Shown here: in pieces, positions 1 to 8,680 of the stretch
Layout of the letters: each line of letters opens with the position of its first letter
How positions within the stretch are numbered: the stretch's first letter is position 1
Assembly: GCA_002707905.1 (NCBI GenBank)
Contig: PAOF01000022.1
Location: forward strand, 31,758 to 58,067
DNA: 26,310 bases
Direction: 5' to 3'
From: Fidelibacterota bacterium
Lineage (GTDB): Bacteria; Fidelibacterota; Marinisomatia; Marinisomatales; S15-B10
Translations under genes and position numbers: made by a program
Notes under the pieces: generated by a model
The model's input: the letters and a program-made list of their open reading frames with translations, nothing else
Database searches by the model: none
What the model was told of the DNA's origin: nothing

Positions 1-1071
1 GCAGTTAATAAAGCTGAAAAAATGTCAGGTAAAAAAATATCTGAAGCAACTATTGGAATTTCAGGTGATCATATAAGTAGTATGAGTACTCAAGGTGCAA
101 TTGCAATTTCAAAAGGACAACCAGTTTCTGATGAAGAAGAAATTACAAAATTAGAGGTTGATCAAGTTTTAAATCAAGCTAGATCAGTTTCGCTACCCTC
201 AGATAGGCAAATTTTACATTTAATTCCTCAAGAATTTGTTATTGACCAACAAAATGGTATTAAAAATCCAATTGGAATGGTAGGAAGAAGATTGGAAGCA
301 AATTTTCATTTAATATCATGTGACACTTCTGCTTCAAAAAATCTCAAAAAATGTGTTGAAGAAGCTGGTATTAAACCACTGAGATTAGTCTATCAATCTC
401 TTGGTTCTGCTGCATCTGTTTTAGAAAAACATGAAAAAGATTTAGGTGTTGTATTAGTTGATATAGGAGGAGGGACAACTGATATATGTATTTTTTTTGA
501 TGGTGAAGTTAGATATTCTGCTGTTATTGGTTTAGGAGGTGATAACATTTCTAATGATATTGCTGCTATAACTCAAATATCAAAAGAAGAAGCAGAGTTA
601 ATAAAAAGAAATTTTGGATCAGCTAAAGCGAATATGGTTTCTGATGAAATAAACATAGACTTAAAGTCAAAAGGTGAAGAGAAAATTAGAAAAGAGAGTC
701 AACAGCAAATATCAAATTACATTGAAGCACGAATGAAAGAAATTTTTAATATGGTTAATATTGAAATTAAAAGAGCAAATATTAATTCACCCTATCCATT
801 AAAAATTGTTTTAACTGGAGGAGGTTCATTATTAAAAAATTCATCTGTTTTAGCTCAAGAAGTTTTTAAAACAAAAGTAAAAATTGGAATTCCTAAGGGT
901 TTAAATAAATTAGATGAAATTAAAGCAAGTCCTATTTATTCAACAGCTATTGGGTTAATTAATTATCCAGAACTTGTATTTGATGATAGTACATTGAATA
1001 GAAAAATTGTTTCAAACGGAATTTCTAAAGGAATTAATAATATCCTTGAATGGTTCAAGGAGTTTTTTTAA
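1..1071 (+). CDS. ftsA: Cell division protein FtsA (5' end cut by window)
   Basis: FtsA is an actin-like ATPase that anchors FtsZ filaments to the inner membrane at the division site. The frame is open from base 1, and the residues before the first in-window ATG (position 22) already fit the family (AVNKAEKMSGKKI, then IGISGDHI), so the true start lies upstream; about 356 of the usual ~410 residues are present. Visible motifs are the phosphate-binding LVDIGGGTTDI around nt 456-490 and the adenosine-binding LTGGGSLL around nt 812-835. The last residues (ILEWFKEFF) form an amphipathic helix like the family's C-terminal membrane-targeting sequence, so the 3' end is intact. ftsZ follows 43 bp downstream, the standard order. 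Identification is firm. Confidence 0.96.
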   Translation, partial: AVNKAEKMSGKKISEATIGISGDHISSMSTQGAIAISKGQPVSDEEEITKLEVDQVLNQARSVSLPSDRQILHLIPQEFVIDQQNGIKNPIGMVGRRLEANFHLISCDTSASKNLKKCVEEAGIKPLRLVYQSLGSAASVLEKHEKDLGVVLVDIGGGTTDICIFFDGEVRYSAVIGLGGDNISNDIAAITQISKEEAELIKRNFGSAKANMVSDEINIDLKSKGEEKIRKESQQQISNYIEARMKEIFNMVNIEIKRANINSPYPLKIVLTGGGSLLKNSSVLAQEVFKTKVKIGIPKGLNKLDEIKASPIYSTAIGLINYPELVFDDSTLNRKIVSNGISKGINNILEWFKEFF

Positions 1072-1081
1072 TTAAAAAAAA

Positions 1082-1095
1082 GCAATATTTATTGC
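1082..1095 (+). other. Small inverted repeat between ftsA and ftsZ
   Basis: GCAAT, a four-base loop ATTT, then ATTGC form a perfect 5-bp hairpin just upstream of the ftsZ Shine-Dalgarno sequence. It is too weak and has no suitable U-tract to be a confident terminator. It could modestly affect ftsZ mRNA stability or translation, or be chance in AT-rich sequence. Confidence 0.25.
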
Positions 1096-1101
1096 GTAAA
1101 T

Positions 1102-1110
1102 AAAGGAGGA
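1102..1110 (+). promoter_or_regulatory. Strong ribosome binding site of ftsZ
   Basis: AAAGGAGGA lies 4 bases before the ftsZ ATG at 1115 and is a near-perfect Shine-Dalgarno match. It fixes the start and stands out because most genes in this window have no recognisable Shine-Dalgarno sequence. This suggests ftsZ is translated more strongly than ftsA. Confidence 0.85.
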
Positions 1111-1114
1111 CAGC

Positions 1115-2299
1115 ATGCTGTTCGAATTCGATTCATTAGAAGATCAAAAAGCTAAAATAAAAGTTATTGGTGTTGGAGGAGCAGGAGGAAATGCTATTAA
1201 TCGAATGATTTCATCTGGTTTAAGTGGTGTTGAATTTGTTGCAATTAATACTGATGCTCAAGATTTGGAAAATAATAATGCTTCAACAAAGATTCAAATT
1301 GGAAAAAATTTGACAAAAGGTCTTGGTGCTGGAGCTAAATCAGATATTGGAAAAGCTGCAATGGAGGATGAAAAAGATGCTGTGGCTAATATAATTGAAG
1401 ATGCTGATATGATTTTTGTTACAGCTGGAATGGGTGGAGGAACTGGAACAGGTGCAGCTCCAATTATTGCACAAATTTCAAGAGAGCTTGGTGCTTTAAC
1501 TGTTGGAATAGTTACTAAGCCATTTAATTTTGAGGGTCCCAAAAGAATGAATAGAGCAAATTCAGGTTTAGAAGAAATGCAAAAAAATTGTGATACAATT
1601 ATTGTAATACCAAACCAAAAACTAATTAATATTGCTGATAAAAATACAACTTTAGTTGAGTCATTTCAAATGGCGGATAATGTTTTGAATCAAGCTACTA
1701 GAGGTATATCAGATTTAATAAATGTTCATGGAATTGTAAATCTTGACTTTGCAGATGTTGACACGATTATGAGAAATAAAGGTGATGCTATAATGGGAAC
1801 TGGTGTTGCCTCAGGAGATGAGAGAGCTGTTTTAGCAGCTCAACAAGCTATCTCTTCACCATTGCTTGATGATATTAGCATGCAAGGAGCTCAGGGAGTT
1901 TTGGTAAATATTACTGGAGGGGATAATTTAACTCTTATGGAAACTAACGAAGCTTGTGAAATTATATTTGAAGAAGCTGGAAAAGATGCTAATGTAATAT
2001 TTGGCGCAGTAATAGATCCTAATATGGGTGATCAGATGAATGTTACAGTAATTGCAACAGGTTTTAATTCAAAAAAAATAAATTTTAATGATCAAGTAAT
2101 CAATAAAAATGAAATTTCAACACATAAAAATGATGCTTATTTAGTTAATGATAAAAATAATATTCCGACTTTTGAAAAAAAACACTCAGATGATAATCAA
2201 AATTTTGATGAAAATCATTCAGGAATTATTGGAAAAAAAGTATTTGATTCAACACAAGATGATTTAGAGAGTCCTGCTTATTTTAGAATGCGAAAGTAA
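1115..2299 (+). CDS. ftsZ: Cell division protein FtsZ
   Basis: FtsZ is the tubulin-like GTPase that polymerises into the cytokinetic Z ring. The protein is 394 aa, a normal length. GVGGAGGN at residues 19-26 starts the nucleotide-binding fold, the tubulin signature GGGTGTG is at residues 107-113, and NLDFADVDTIM provides the catalytic T7-loop region. After about residue 320 comes a polar Asn/Lys/Asp-rich linker, then a C-terminal peptide ending ESPAYFRMRK. That resembles the conserved tail that binds FtsA and other partners. The ATG has a strong Shine-Dalgarno at 1102-1110. The gene is co-directional with ftsA and converges on rodZ, whose stop is 17 bp beyond its own. Confidence 0.98.
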   Translation: MLFEFDSLEDQKAKIKVIGVGGAGGNAINRMISSGLSGVEFVAINTDAQDLENNNASTKIQIGKNLTKGLGAGAKSDIGKAAMEDEKDAVANIIEDADMIFVTAGMGGGTGTGAAPIIAQISRELGALTVGIVTKPFNFEGPKRMNRANSGLEEMQKNCDTIIVIPNQKLINIADKNTTLVESFQMADNVLNQATRGISDLINVHGIVNLDFADVDTIMRNKGDAIMGTGVASGDERAVLAAQQAISSPLLDDISMQGAQGVLVNITGGDNLTLMETNEACEIIFEEAGKDANVIFGAVIDPNMGDQMNVTVIATGFNSKKINFNDQVINKNEISTHKNDAYLVNDKNNIPTFEKKHSDDNQNFDENHSGIIGKKVFDSTQDDLESPAYFRMRK

Positions 2300-2320
2300 G
2301 TAATATTAGTAGTTTATTAC
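2300..2320. terminator. Possible weak bidirectional terminator
   Basis: GTAATA (2300-2305) and TATTAC (2315-2320) are perfect inverted repeats around a 9-base loop, exactly between the converging ftsZ and rodZ-like stops and overlapping the latter. Position fits a shared terminator, but the stem is short, AT-rich and without a clear U-tract, so the call is tentative. Confidence 0.3.
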
Positions 2321-3183
2321 CTTCTAAGATATGTGACAATAATTAATTCTTTAGAGGTAGTGTTATAAATCAAATCTTTAGGATTATTGCTTTTAACAAT
2401 ATCAATTAGATTATTATTAATTTTTATTTCAATACCTTTTGTTTTTTCTAAACGTAAAAAAAAATTTTTATCAAAACTTTTAATTATCTCATTTTTAGGA
2501 TTTAAAATATCAAGAAAAGGGCTATCTGTGTAATCAATTGATAACTCAATGGAAATATTTTCCGAGGAATTAAGAGATAATTCAAAAGGAGAAACTAAAT
2601 CTAAAATTGAAATATTTTTCCTTTCTAAAAAATTAGAAATTAAAAAAGAATCAGTAATTCTGTTTGGTTTGATTGTATTTGAAATAGGCTTAGTTCTTTT
2701 TTCGTTATTAATATTTTCAGTTGTAAAGCTATCATTAGTATCGTTATTAGAAATATTTCTTGCAATCCAAATACCAAAAATAATAATTATAAATAAAATA
2801 AAAATATTTGCAAGATTTTTTTTCTTAAAATCTGAAAAATTGAAAGTGTTTAAATCAATTTGTTTAATTGGTTTTGATTTCGAACTTGTAGAAATATTAA
2901 TTTTAGGATGTTCTTTTTTTACTTTAACTTGTTGAATATTCATTGCTTTATCAAGATTTTTGAGCGAATCATTATAATCCAATCCAATTTCTATACAATA
3001 GGCTTTTAAAAATAATCTTACATAAATATAAGGGAGGAAATCAAAATCACCCTGTTCGATAGATTCTAAATATTCAAGATTAATTTTTGTACGATTTGAT
3101 ATTTCATTTAATTCTATATCTTGGGATATTCTTTGTTTTTTTAATTCTTCAAAGAAAAGTGATGATTCTTTAGTTTTATTCAT
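2317..3183 (-). CDS. rodZ: RodZ-like HTH membrane protein
   Basis: The 288-aa protein has the RodZ layout: an N-terminal cytoplasmic helix-turn-helix domain (about residues 8-80, with LNEISNRTKI and the following YLESIEQGDF), a polar linker, one transmembrane segment (about 124-143, rich in Ile/Phe), and a periplasmic part ending in a beta-rich region like the RodZ C-terminal domain (DUF4115). RodZ links MreB filaments to the cell envelope in rod-shape maintenance; no mreB is in the window. The start is an ATG. It is the last gene of the minus-strand set porU-maf-rodZ, 44 bp after maf. The N-terminal and membrane parts are clear; the C-terminal part is divergent, so a generic HTH membrane regulator remains possible. 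Confidence 0.75.
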   Translation of the reverse strand: MNKTKESSLFFEELKKQRISQDIELNEISNRTKINLEYLESIEQGDFDFLPYIYVRLFLKAYCIEIGLDYNDSLKNLDKAMNIQQVKVKKEHPKINISTSSKSKPIKQIDLNTFNFSDFKKKNLANIFILFIIIIFGIWIARNISNNDTNDSFTTENINNEKRTKPISNTIKPNRITDSFLISNFLERKNISILDLVSPFELSLNSSENISIELSIDYTDSPFLDILNPKNEIIKSFDKNFFLRLEKTKGIEIKINNNLIDIVKSNNPKDLIYNTTSKELIIVTYLRR

Positions 3184-3227
3184 GTATTAATATAATACTT
3201 GATTGAACTTTCAAAAAGAAATTAAAC

Positions 3228-3812
3228 TTATGATATAATTGAATTAATATTTGGAAAAGTTTTTAAGATATTTAAAAATTTTGAAATTGGAAATCCTACA
3301 ATATTGTAATAACAACCATAAATTTTTTTTACAAAACATGCTGAAAAATCTTGTATTCCATAAGCACCTGATTTATCATATGGTGAATTAGTTTTTATAT
3401 AATCTAAAATTGATTTTTCATCTAATTTATAAAAATAAACATCACTCTTTTCAACAAAATTAAATAAGATATTATTTTTTTCAGTTATCAAACATACTCC
3501 TGTAATAACCATATGTTTTTTATTTGATAAAATTCTCAACATTTTATAAGCTTCTTCTTGATTTTGAGGTTTATTTAATATTTGATTTTCAATAGAAACT
3601 ACTGTATCTGCACCAATAACATATGATTTTGGAAATTTTTTACTAACAGTTGTTGCTTTTTTTTTGGATAAATTTTCTACTATTTGTTGAGGACTTAGGT
3701 TTTGTTCATAAGTTTCATCTATATTGCTTGGAATTACATCAAAATTTAATTTAACCATATTTAAAATTTTTTTTCTTCTTGGAGATGATGATGCTAGAAT
3801 TAATTTTTTCAT
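3228..3812 (-). CDS. maf: Maf nucleoside-triphosphate pyrophosphatase
   Basis: Maf proteins hydrolyse non-canonical or excess nucleoside triphosphates to monophosphates and are linked to septum control. From the ATG at 3812 the protein is 194 aa, the usual size, beginning MKKLILASSSPRRKKIL with the Maf N-terminal signature. The central GADTVV motif and the late DKSGAYGIQ and YNIVGFP motifs are present and resemble the dTTP/UTP-specific (YhdE-type) subgroup. An upstream in-frame TTG at 3845 would add 11 residues and overlap the porU-like gene. I prefer the ATG because it places the signature at the N-terminus as in relatives and leaves 7 bp after the upstream stop. Co-transcription with porU and rodZ is likely. 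Confidence 0.93.
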   Translation of the reverse strand: MKKLILASSSPRRKKILNMVKLNFDVIPSNIDETYEQNLSPQQIVENLSKKKATTVSKKFPKSYVIGADTVVSIENQILNKPQNQEEAYKMLRILSNKKHMVITGVCLITEKNNILFNFVEKSDVYFYKLDEKSILDYIKTNSPYDKSGAYGIQDFSACFVKKIYGCYYNIVGFPISKFLNILKTFPNINSIIS

Positions 3813-3819
3813 TAATAAT

Positions 3820-6800
3820 TCATCTGTATTTAGCAACTTTTCCAATCTTAGATATTACTTTTTCACTTAAAATACTTGAAGCTGTTACTTGATAAAGATA
3901 TACACCGTTAGCTATTTCATTCCCATAAAAATCTTTTCCATTCCATGAAATTTTTGAATAACCATAAAAAACATCAAATGGATCAAGAGTATTAATTAGT
4001 TGCCCTGATAAAGAAAAAATTCTAATCTCTACAGTTGACTCTTCATTGATTTCAAATCCAAAAATAGTCTCTTCCATAAATGGATTTGGATGATTAAATA
4101 TATTTGTTAATTTTAATTCATTGCTATCATTCATATTAAAAATAATTTGTTTTTCTGATAAATTATTTGCGTTATCCCATGCTTCAGCTGAAATATTCAC
4201 ACTTCCAAAATCTAGATCATCTAGTAATATTTCAACACCGCCGCTTGTAAAACTATTTTCATCGTACAAAAACTTATCAGTTAAATTCAATTTATTAATT
4301 TCGTCATCATCATACCAGATCATTATCCCATGTCCAACGTCGTTTGTTAAATTAATACCCAATGGATCAGATAAAGTTAAAAAAATAGAACTAGAGTTAT
4401 AAATATTGTCACCAGTTTCTATTATTCTACCATTATTAGAAAATGATATTAAAGGACCAATTTTATCAATAGGTGAAGAAGATGAGGGAGTAAAAATTAT
4501 ATTTTCATTTACACCTAAACCTTCCCAATCATTTTCATCATATAAATAAACAGATATTTTACCTTTTCCATTAATAGAAATATCTTTGGGGACAATAAAA
4601 GAACCCGAAAATTTTTTATTGTTAAATGTAATTTTACCTTTAAATAAATCTTCACCAGGCATTTTATAAGTTATAATTTCTTCATAGTTTTCTTCACGAT
4701 ATGTTTTATTTATTATTTTATTGGGTTCCTTAACACTAACATAACCTTTTCCGGACGAGGGTTGGTTATTGTATAGAATACCGGAATAACTACCTTTTGA
4801 TAAAGAGTTTATACTGTCAGGATTTATATTAATAATTTCTATTTGGTCTGAAGGAATAGATATTTTCATTCCGGGATCACCTAATAAATGAAACATTTCA
4901 GATGACTCAGAACCATTCTTTATTGATGAATAAATTGAACCCAGTGGTAAGTTTGATACTTTACCGTCAGGAAAAAATGATTTAAATAAATCTATGAGAA
5001 AATTTCTATTTGCATTAAATGAAATTAATCCATTAGTTGAAATTATTGCAACTGCTCCATTATTATTTGATTTTAATAATTCCTCACTCATTGAATTGGT
5101 ATTTAATAAGTCATATTTTCCCCAACTGCAGGTACCTGCTATCCAAATTGGTAATTTTTCATTGGTTTGAATGTTAATAATATCTCCTCTTGTTGATGAT
5201 AACAAACTTTCTTGAGACCATTGATATTCAGAACCATGTCCAATATAATTTATTAAAGCTGTACCCGTGTTTAAAATATTAAATAAATTTTCTGTAGCAG
5301 TAGGTTTGATTATTCCAAATTGAGAACCATCATTAATTTCAGGATAATCTTCAAGGTAAAGTTTTTTTACATCTAAAAAATTAGGTATTAAGCTAGAAAT
5401 ATATTCGGAATTTTTTGTATGTGTTAACTCCACAGGACCAAAATTAGGTCTTGAAAAATCATCAGCCACTAAAGTTATGTTTTTACGCCAAAGCCCCAAA
5501 TCAGGTGTTGATTCATAGTTGATAATTTTATTAACCATTATTTCTGCTTCATCTAATGATGATGCTGGCAATCTTCCAATTGAAAATTCAGGAGTAAATA
5601 TATCTAAATATGTAAATCGGTCATCTGATGATGTTCCATTTATATAATTTGATTGGAAAGTTGGAATTTTAATATTTGAGTTTCCAGTAATATTTCTGTA
5701 ATCATAATCACCATCACCTAGTAATAGAACATAATATGGAAATGTAGTTCCAGTTGAGGATTTCCAATTATTCTTGACATACTTCAAAAAGATTTTTATT
5801 GCATTAGGATTTGGATTTCCACCTGTGAATTCATCATAAATTATTTCAATTGGAGCAAAAAAAGAATTTTTTCTGTGACTTTTAAGGTTTTCAGAAGGAA
5901 CTGAAAACTCTTTTGGTGCAATTATTATGTGATCAATTCCAAACTTAGGAGTTCTCAAATTTGAAAAGTTATGATTTTCAACTTTAATAAATTCAGATAC
6001 ATTAAGTAATTCATTTTTATTATATGTTATGAATTGACTTTTTTCTGAATTTGAAAACTTTTTTTCAAAATAACCCATATCACCACTCAAAGTTATTTCA
6101 TGCTCAATTGGTGAATTAAAAGATGTAATATCGAAAATATGAATATCCGAATTAACTGATTCAATACTAAATCTTGTTGAAAGCAAATTATTTGGAGACC
6201 AAAAATTAAATTGTTTACCATCCCATTTTAATGATGAAAAATAATTAATTATAATATTGTCAACATGAATTTTTGAAAAATCATCCGAAGAAATATTTTT
6301 AAATGAAAAAATATTTTGCCCATTTTTTAAAAAATTTGAGTTTAAATCAATTGTGGTAGAATTTATGTTTTTCCCTACCCAAGATAAACTTTTTAGTATA
6401 TTATTTTCATCTTCACTTAAAGAAATTTCAATTAAATGAGAAGGAAAATTTGATTCATCAGATTTTGAATCTCCAATTAAATTTATATTTGCGGTAGATT
6501 TTAATTCAGTAATAGGATAGTGTAAATCAATTGATGTTAAATAAGTTTCTGATTGCATTATTCCAATATCTACCCAATTCAAACCAGATTCAAAAGGGTT
6601 AATTACATCATTATCTATAAAAGAATATCCTATTCCATAGTTTATTAATACAGGATCTTGAATAATTTCATTTTTTTTCTCGATTCTTTTCCCTGTTAAG
6701 TTTTGATCAAATGGAATTAATAGCCAAATTATATTATAATTTGAAAATGGGTTGTTTTTATATATAATATTTGAGTTATCAAAATTATCGAATCCTCTAG

Positions 6801-7629
6801 GTCCTCTTGCATAAAAAATTATTTCATCACGATTATCAATTTTACCATCATTCCCATCATTTATCTTTATTGACATTTCAACTAGATTTTGAGGTAATTC
6901 ACTACCAATAGAAAAATCAATCGGTCTACCACCACTTGGACTACAATACATATGAATTGAAGCCGGATTAAGTTCTTGAGTATTAATTCCAATTTCATTT
7001 AATTCATTATTATCTAATTTGTAAACACCATCATTTTCAATATATATTTTATACCAATCACCACTTATATTTTGATTTAAAATTGATTTATCATCTAATA
7101 TTTTATTTAGTTTAATTGTATTATTTTTTATCCAATTTTTTGCGCTTTTCCAATTTAAAATTTTATTTTTATATATTTCAGTTTCAAAACTTGATTTTAG
7201 ATTGTTGATATTTTGTAGATTTTCTTCAAATTGGATATTAATATTTAACTTTTTTGCATAATTATTTGTTACCAAAGTTTTTGTTGGTGAAATAATTAAT
7301 ATACCTATATTTAAATTTCTATATCTTTCGATTCTCTCCCATTTAGCATAATTTTCAATGGGTTTATAAAATTGATTAAAATTTAAATCATTATTTTGTA
7401 TAACTTCTGTTGTACTAACAATTATTTTAGGAGTTTTATTTGATGGTAAACCTATAGTTAAAATAATATTTTCAACTTGATGATTTTCAATTGGATCTTC
7501 AAAAAAAGCGTCAAAATTGAAATTGTTTGTATCATCATTTATAATTTTAATATTTTTTGATAATAAAAAGTTTAAATCACTCAAAAATACCAAAATAAAT
7601 AGAAATGTTATTATTTTATTTAAATTCAA
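3820..7629 (-). CDS. porU: PorU-like C25 peptidase, type IX secretion sortase
   Basis: This 1269-aa exported protein begins with a signal-peptide-like segment (about residues 1-24). A long beta-rich N-terminal region follows, then a gingipain-type C25 catalytic domain at about 568-916. His798 (NYIGHG) and Cys834 (AGTCSWGKYD) match the gingipain catalytic dyad in context and spacing, and HLLGDP closes the domain. The last ~95 residues (NPNPF through WNGKDFYGNEIANGVYLYQV) are a FlgD-Ig/T9SS-type C-terminal domain. PorU removes C-terminal signals of type IX cargo and attaches the proteins to the cell surface. The start is inferred as TTG: a stop lies two codons upstream and it gives a proper signal peptide. 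A secreted C25 protease that is itself T9SS cargo is the alternative. maf follows 7 bp downstream. Confidence 0.78.
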   Translation of the reverse strand: MNLNKIITFLFILVFLSDLNFLLSKNIKIINDDTNNFNFDAFFEDPIENHQVENIILTIGLPSNKTPKIIVSTTEVIQNNDLNFNQFYKPIENYAKWERIERYRNLNIGILIISPTKTLVTNNYAKKLNINIQFEENLQNINNLKSSFETEIYKNKILNWKSAKNWIKNNTIKLNKILDDKSILNQNISGDWYKIYIENDGVYKLDNNELNEIGINTQELNPASIHMYCSPSGGRPIDFSIGSELPQNLVEMSIKINDGNDGKIDNRDEIIFYARGPRGFDNFDNSNIIYKNNPFSNYNIIWLLIPFDQNLTGKRIEKKNEIIQDPVLINYGIGYSFIDNDVINPFESGLNWVDIGIMQSETYLTSIDLHYPITELKSTANINLIGDSKSDESNFPSHLIEISLSEDENNILKSLSWVGKNINSTTIDLNSNFLKNGQNIFSFKNISSDDFSKIHVDNIIINYFSSLKWDGKQFNFWSPNNLLSTRFSIESVNSDIHIFDITSFNSPIEHEITLSGDMGYFEKKFSNSEKSQFITYNKNELLNVSEFIKVENHNFSNLRTPKFGIDHIIIAPKEFSVPSENLKSHRKNSFFAPIEIIYDEFTGGNPNPNAIKIFLKYVKNNWKSSTGTTFPYYVLLLGDGDYDYRNITGNSNIKIPTFQSNYINGTSSDDRFTYLDIFTPEFSIGRLPASSLDEAEIMVNKIINYESTPDLGLWRKNITLVADDFSRPNFGPVELTHTKNSEYISSLIPNFLDVKKLYLEDYPEINDGSQFGIIKPTATENLFNILNTGTALINYIGHGSEYQWSQESLLSSTRGDIINIQTNEKLPIWIAGTCSWGKYDLLNTNSMSEELLKSNNNGAVAIISTNGLISFNANRNFLIDLFKSFFPDGKVSNLPLGSIYSSIKNGSESSEMFHLLGDPGMKISIPSDQIEIININPDSINSLSKGSYSGILYNNQPSSGKGYVSVKEPNKIINKTYREENYEEIITYKMPGEDLFKGKITFNNKKFSGSFIVPKDISINGKGKISVYLYDENDWEGLGVNENIIFTPSSSSPIDKIGPLISFSNNGRIIETGDNIYNSSSIFLTLSDPLGINLTNDVGHGIMIWYDDDEINKLNLTDKFLYDENSFTSGGVEILLDDLDFGSVNISAEAWDNANNLSEKQIIFNMNDSNELKLTNIFNHPNPFMEETIFGFEINEESTVEIRIFSLSGQLINTLDPFDVFYGYSKISWNGKDFYGNEIANGVYLYQVTASSILSEKVISKIGKVAKYR

Positions 7630-7890
7630 TTTTTAAAATTATATATTTTTTGAAATTATTTGAAATATTATAGTGTTAAATGTAATTTTCATTGTTGTTT
7701 ATTTGTTAAAAATAATAAATATATATCAAAAAGGTTAATCTTAAAATGTCTAATAAAATAATGTCGAATAATTGGAAATTTAGAATTTTTTTCATAGAAA
7801 TTTTCTCCGAACAAATTACATCCATAATATAATATCAAATATGATGCCTAAATTTTTCTTAATTTTAACAATTAGCAAACAAACAATAAA
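7630..7890. other. Divergent non-coding region between porU and SDR genes
   Basis: This 261-bp, extremely AT-rich stretch separates the divergently read porU-like and SDR genes, so it should carry promoters for both. A TATAAT (7828-7833) lies about 57 bp before the SDR start, but I see no convincing -35 partner and such hexamers are common at this base composition. A 28-codon ATG frame (7746-7832) does not look like a gene. No RNA gene, repeat or riboswitch was recognised. Confidence 0.5.
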
Positions 7891-8598
7891 TTGAAAAAAA
7901 AAGTTGCAATAATTACTGGAGCTTCAGAAGGATTAGGAAAAGCAATTTCTATAAAACTTGCTTCAAAAAAATATATTACAGTTTTAGCATCTAGAGATAA
8001 AAAAAAATTACAAAACACATCCTCAGATATTTCCAAGGTAAATGGCGAGTATTTTATCATCCCAACTGATGTAACTTCAGAAAAAAATGTAAAAACCTTA
8101 TTTTCTAAGGCGTCTAAACTTGGTAAAATAGAATTATTAATTAATAATGCTGGAGTAGGAACATTTAATAAAGTAGAGGAAATCAAACTTAAAGAATGGA
8201 AAAAAATGATAGATGTTAATTTAACTGGATCATTTTTATGTTCAAAAGAAGCTATTATAATTATGAAGAAACAAAAATATGGACATATTTTGTTTCTTAA
8301 TTCTTTATCTGGTAAAAGAGTTTTACCATGGGGAAGTGGATATTCAGCATCAAAATATGGTCTAAAAGGTTTTGCAGATACTATAAGATTAGAGCTAAGA
8401 AAATTTAATATAAAAGTTACTTCCATATATCCAGGTTCAATAGATAGTACTTGGTGGGATAAAATGAATGTAGACTTTCCAAGATCAAAAATGCTTAATT
8501 TAGATGATGTAGTTGATGTAATTTATAATTCAATAAGTTATAAGGGTCGCACAGTTATTGAAGAAGTGGATTTAAGACAAGTTGGTGGTGATTTTTAA
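7891..8598 (+). CDS. Short-chain dehydrogenase/reductase (SDR)
   Basis: This 235-aa protein is a classical SDR oxidoreductase using NAD(P)(H). The cofactor-binding TGASEGLG is near residues 9-16, NNAG follows in the middle, and the catalytic Ser and Tyr-x-x-x-Lys appear as LNSLSGK and GYSASKYG. The C-terminus ends in RQVGGDF. The substrate cannot be told from sequence; FabG-like and other general reductases share these motifs. The start is inferred as TTG at 7891: it gives the usual KKKVAIITG beginning, the frame has a stop at 7873-7875, and no ATG is available between that stop and the motif. No Shine-Dalgarno is seen. It stands alone between a divergent porU and the rpsP operon 82 bp downstream. 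Confidence 0.9.
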   Translation: MKKKVAIITGASEGLGKAISIKLASKKYITVLASRDKKKLQNTSSDISKVNGEYFIIPTDVTSEKNVKTLFSKASKLGKIELLINNAGVGTFNKVEEIKLKEWKKMIDVNLTGSFLCSKEAIIIMKKQKYGHILFLNSLSGKRVLPWGSGYSASKYGLKGFADTIRLELRKFNIKVTSIYPGSIDSTWWDKMNVDFPRSKMLNLDDVVDVIYNSISYKGRTVIEEVDLRQVGGDF

Positions 8599-8668
8599 AA
8601 TTTTCATTTTACAGTTAATTAAAAACACTTAAGTTTTCTTGCTAAAATAATAAAAATTTAATATCAAT

Positions 8669-8673
8669 GGAGG
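8669..8673 (+). promoter_or_regulatory. Ribosome binding site fixing the TTG start of rpsP
   Basis: GGAGG ends 7 bases before the TTG at 8681. Together with the canonical S16 N-terminus (AVKIRMKRQGRRNRPFYRI) this supports TTG as the real initiation codon. Confidence 0.8.
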
Positions 8674-8680
8674 AATAATA

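Noticed and set aside
2549..2935. 128-codon plus-strand open frame opposite the rodZ-like gene
   Set aside because: Hydrophobic Ile/Phe/Leu-rich translation is what the reverse of an AT-rich gene gives; the minus-strand frame has a clear RodZ domain layout.
7746..7832. 28-codon ATG frame in the porU/SDR intergenic region
   Set aside because: Too short, no good ribosome binding site, no recognisable signal or motif; expected by chance.
7872..8426. 184-codon minus-strand frame over the SDR gene
   Set aside because: The plus strand has all classical SDR motifs; the minus-strand product is a low-complexity shadow.
8622..8637. Inverted repeat AAAAC/GTTTT between the SDR gene and rpsP as a terminator
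   Set aside because: Only five mostly A-T pairs and no real U-tract; similar repeats are frequent by chance at this base composition.
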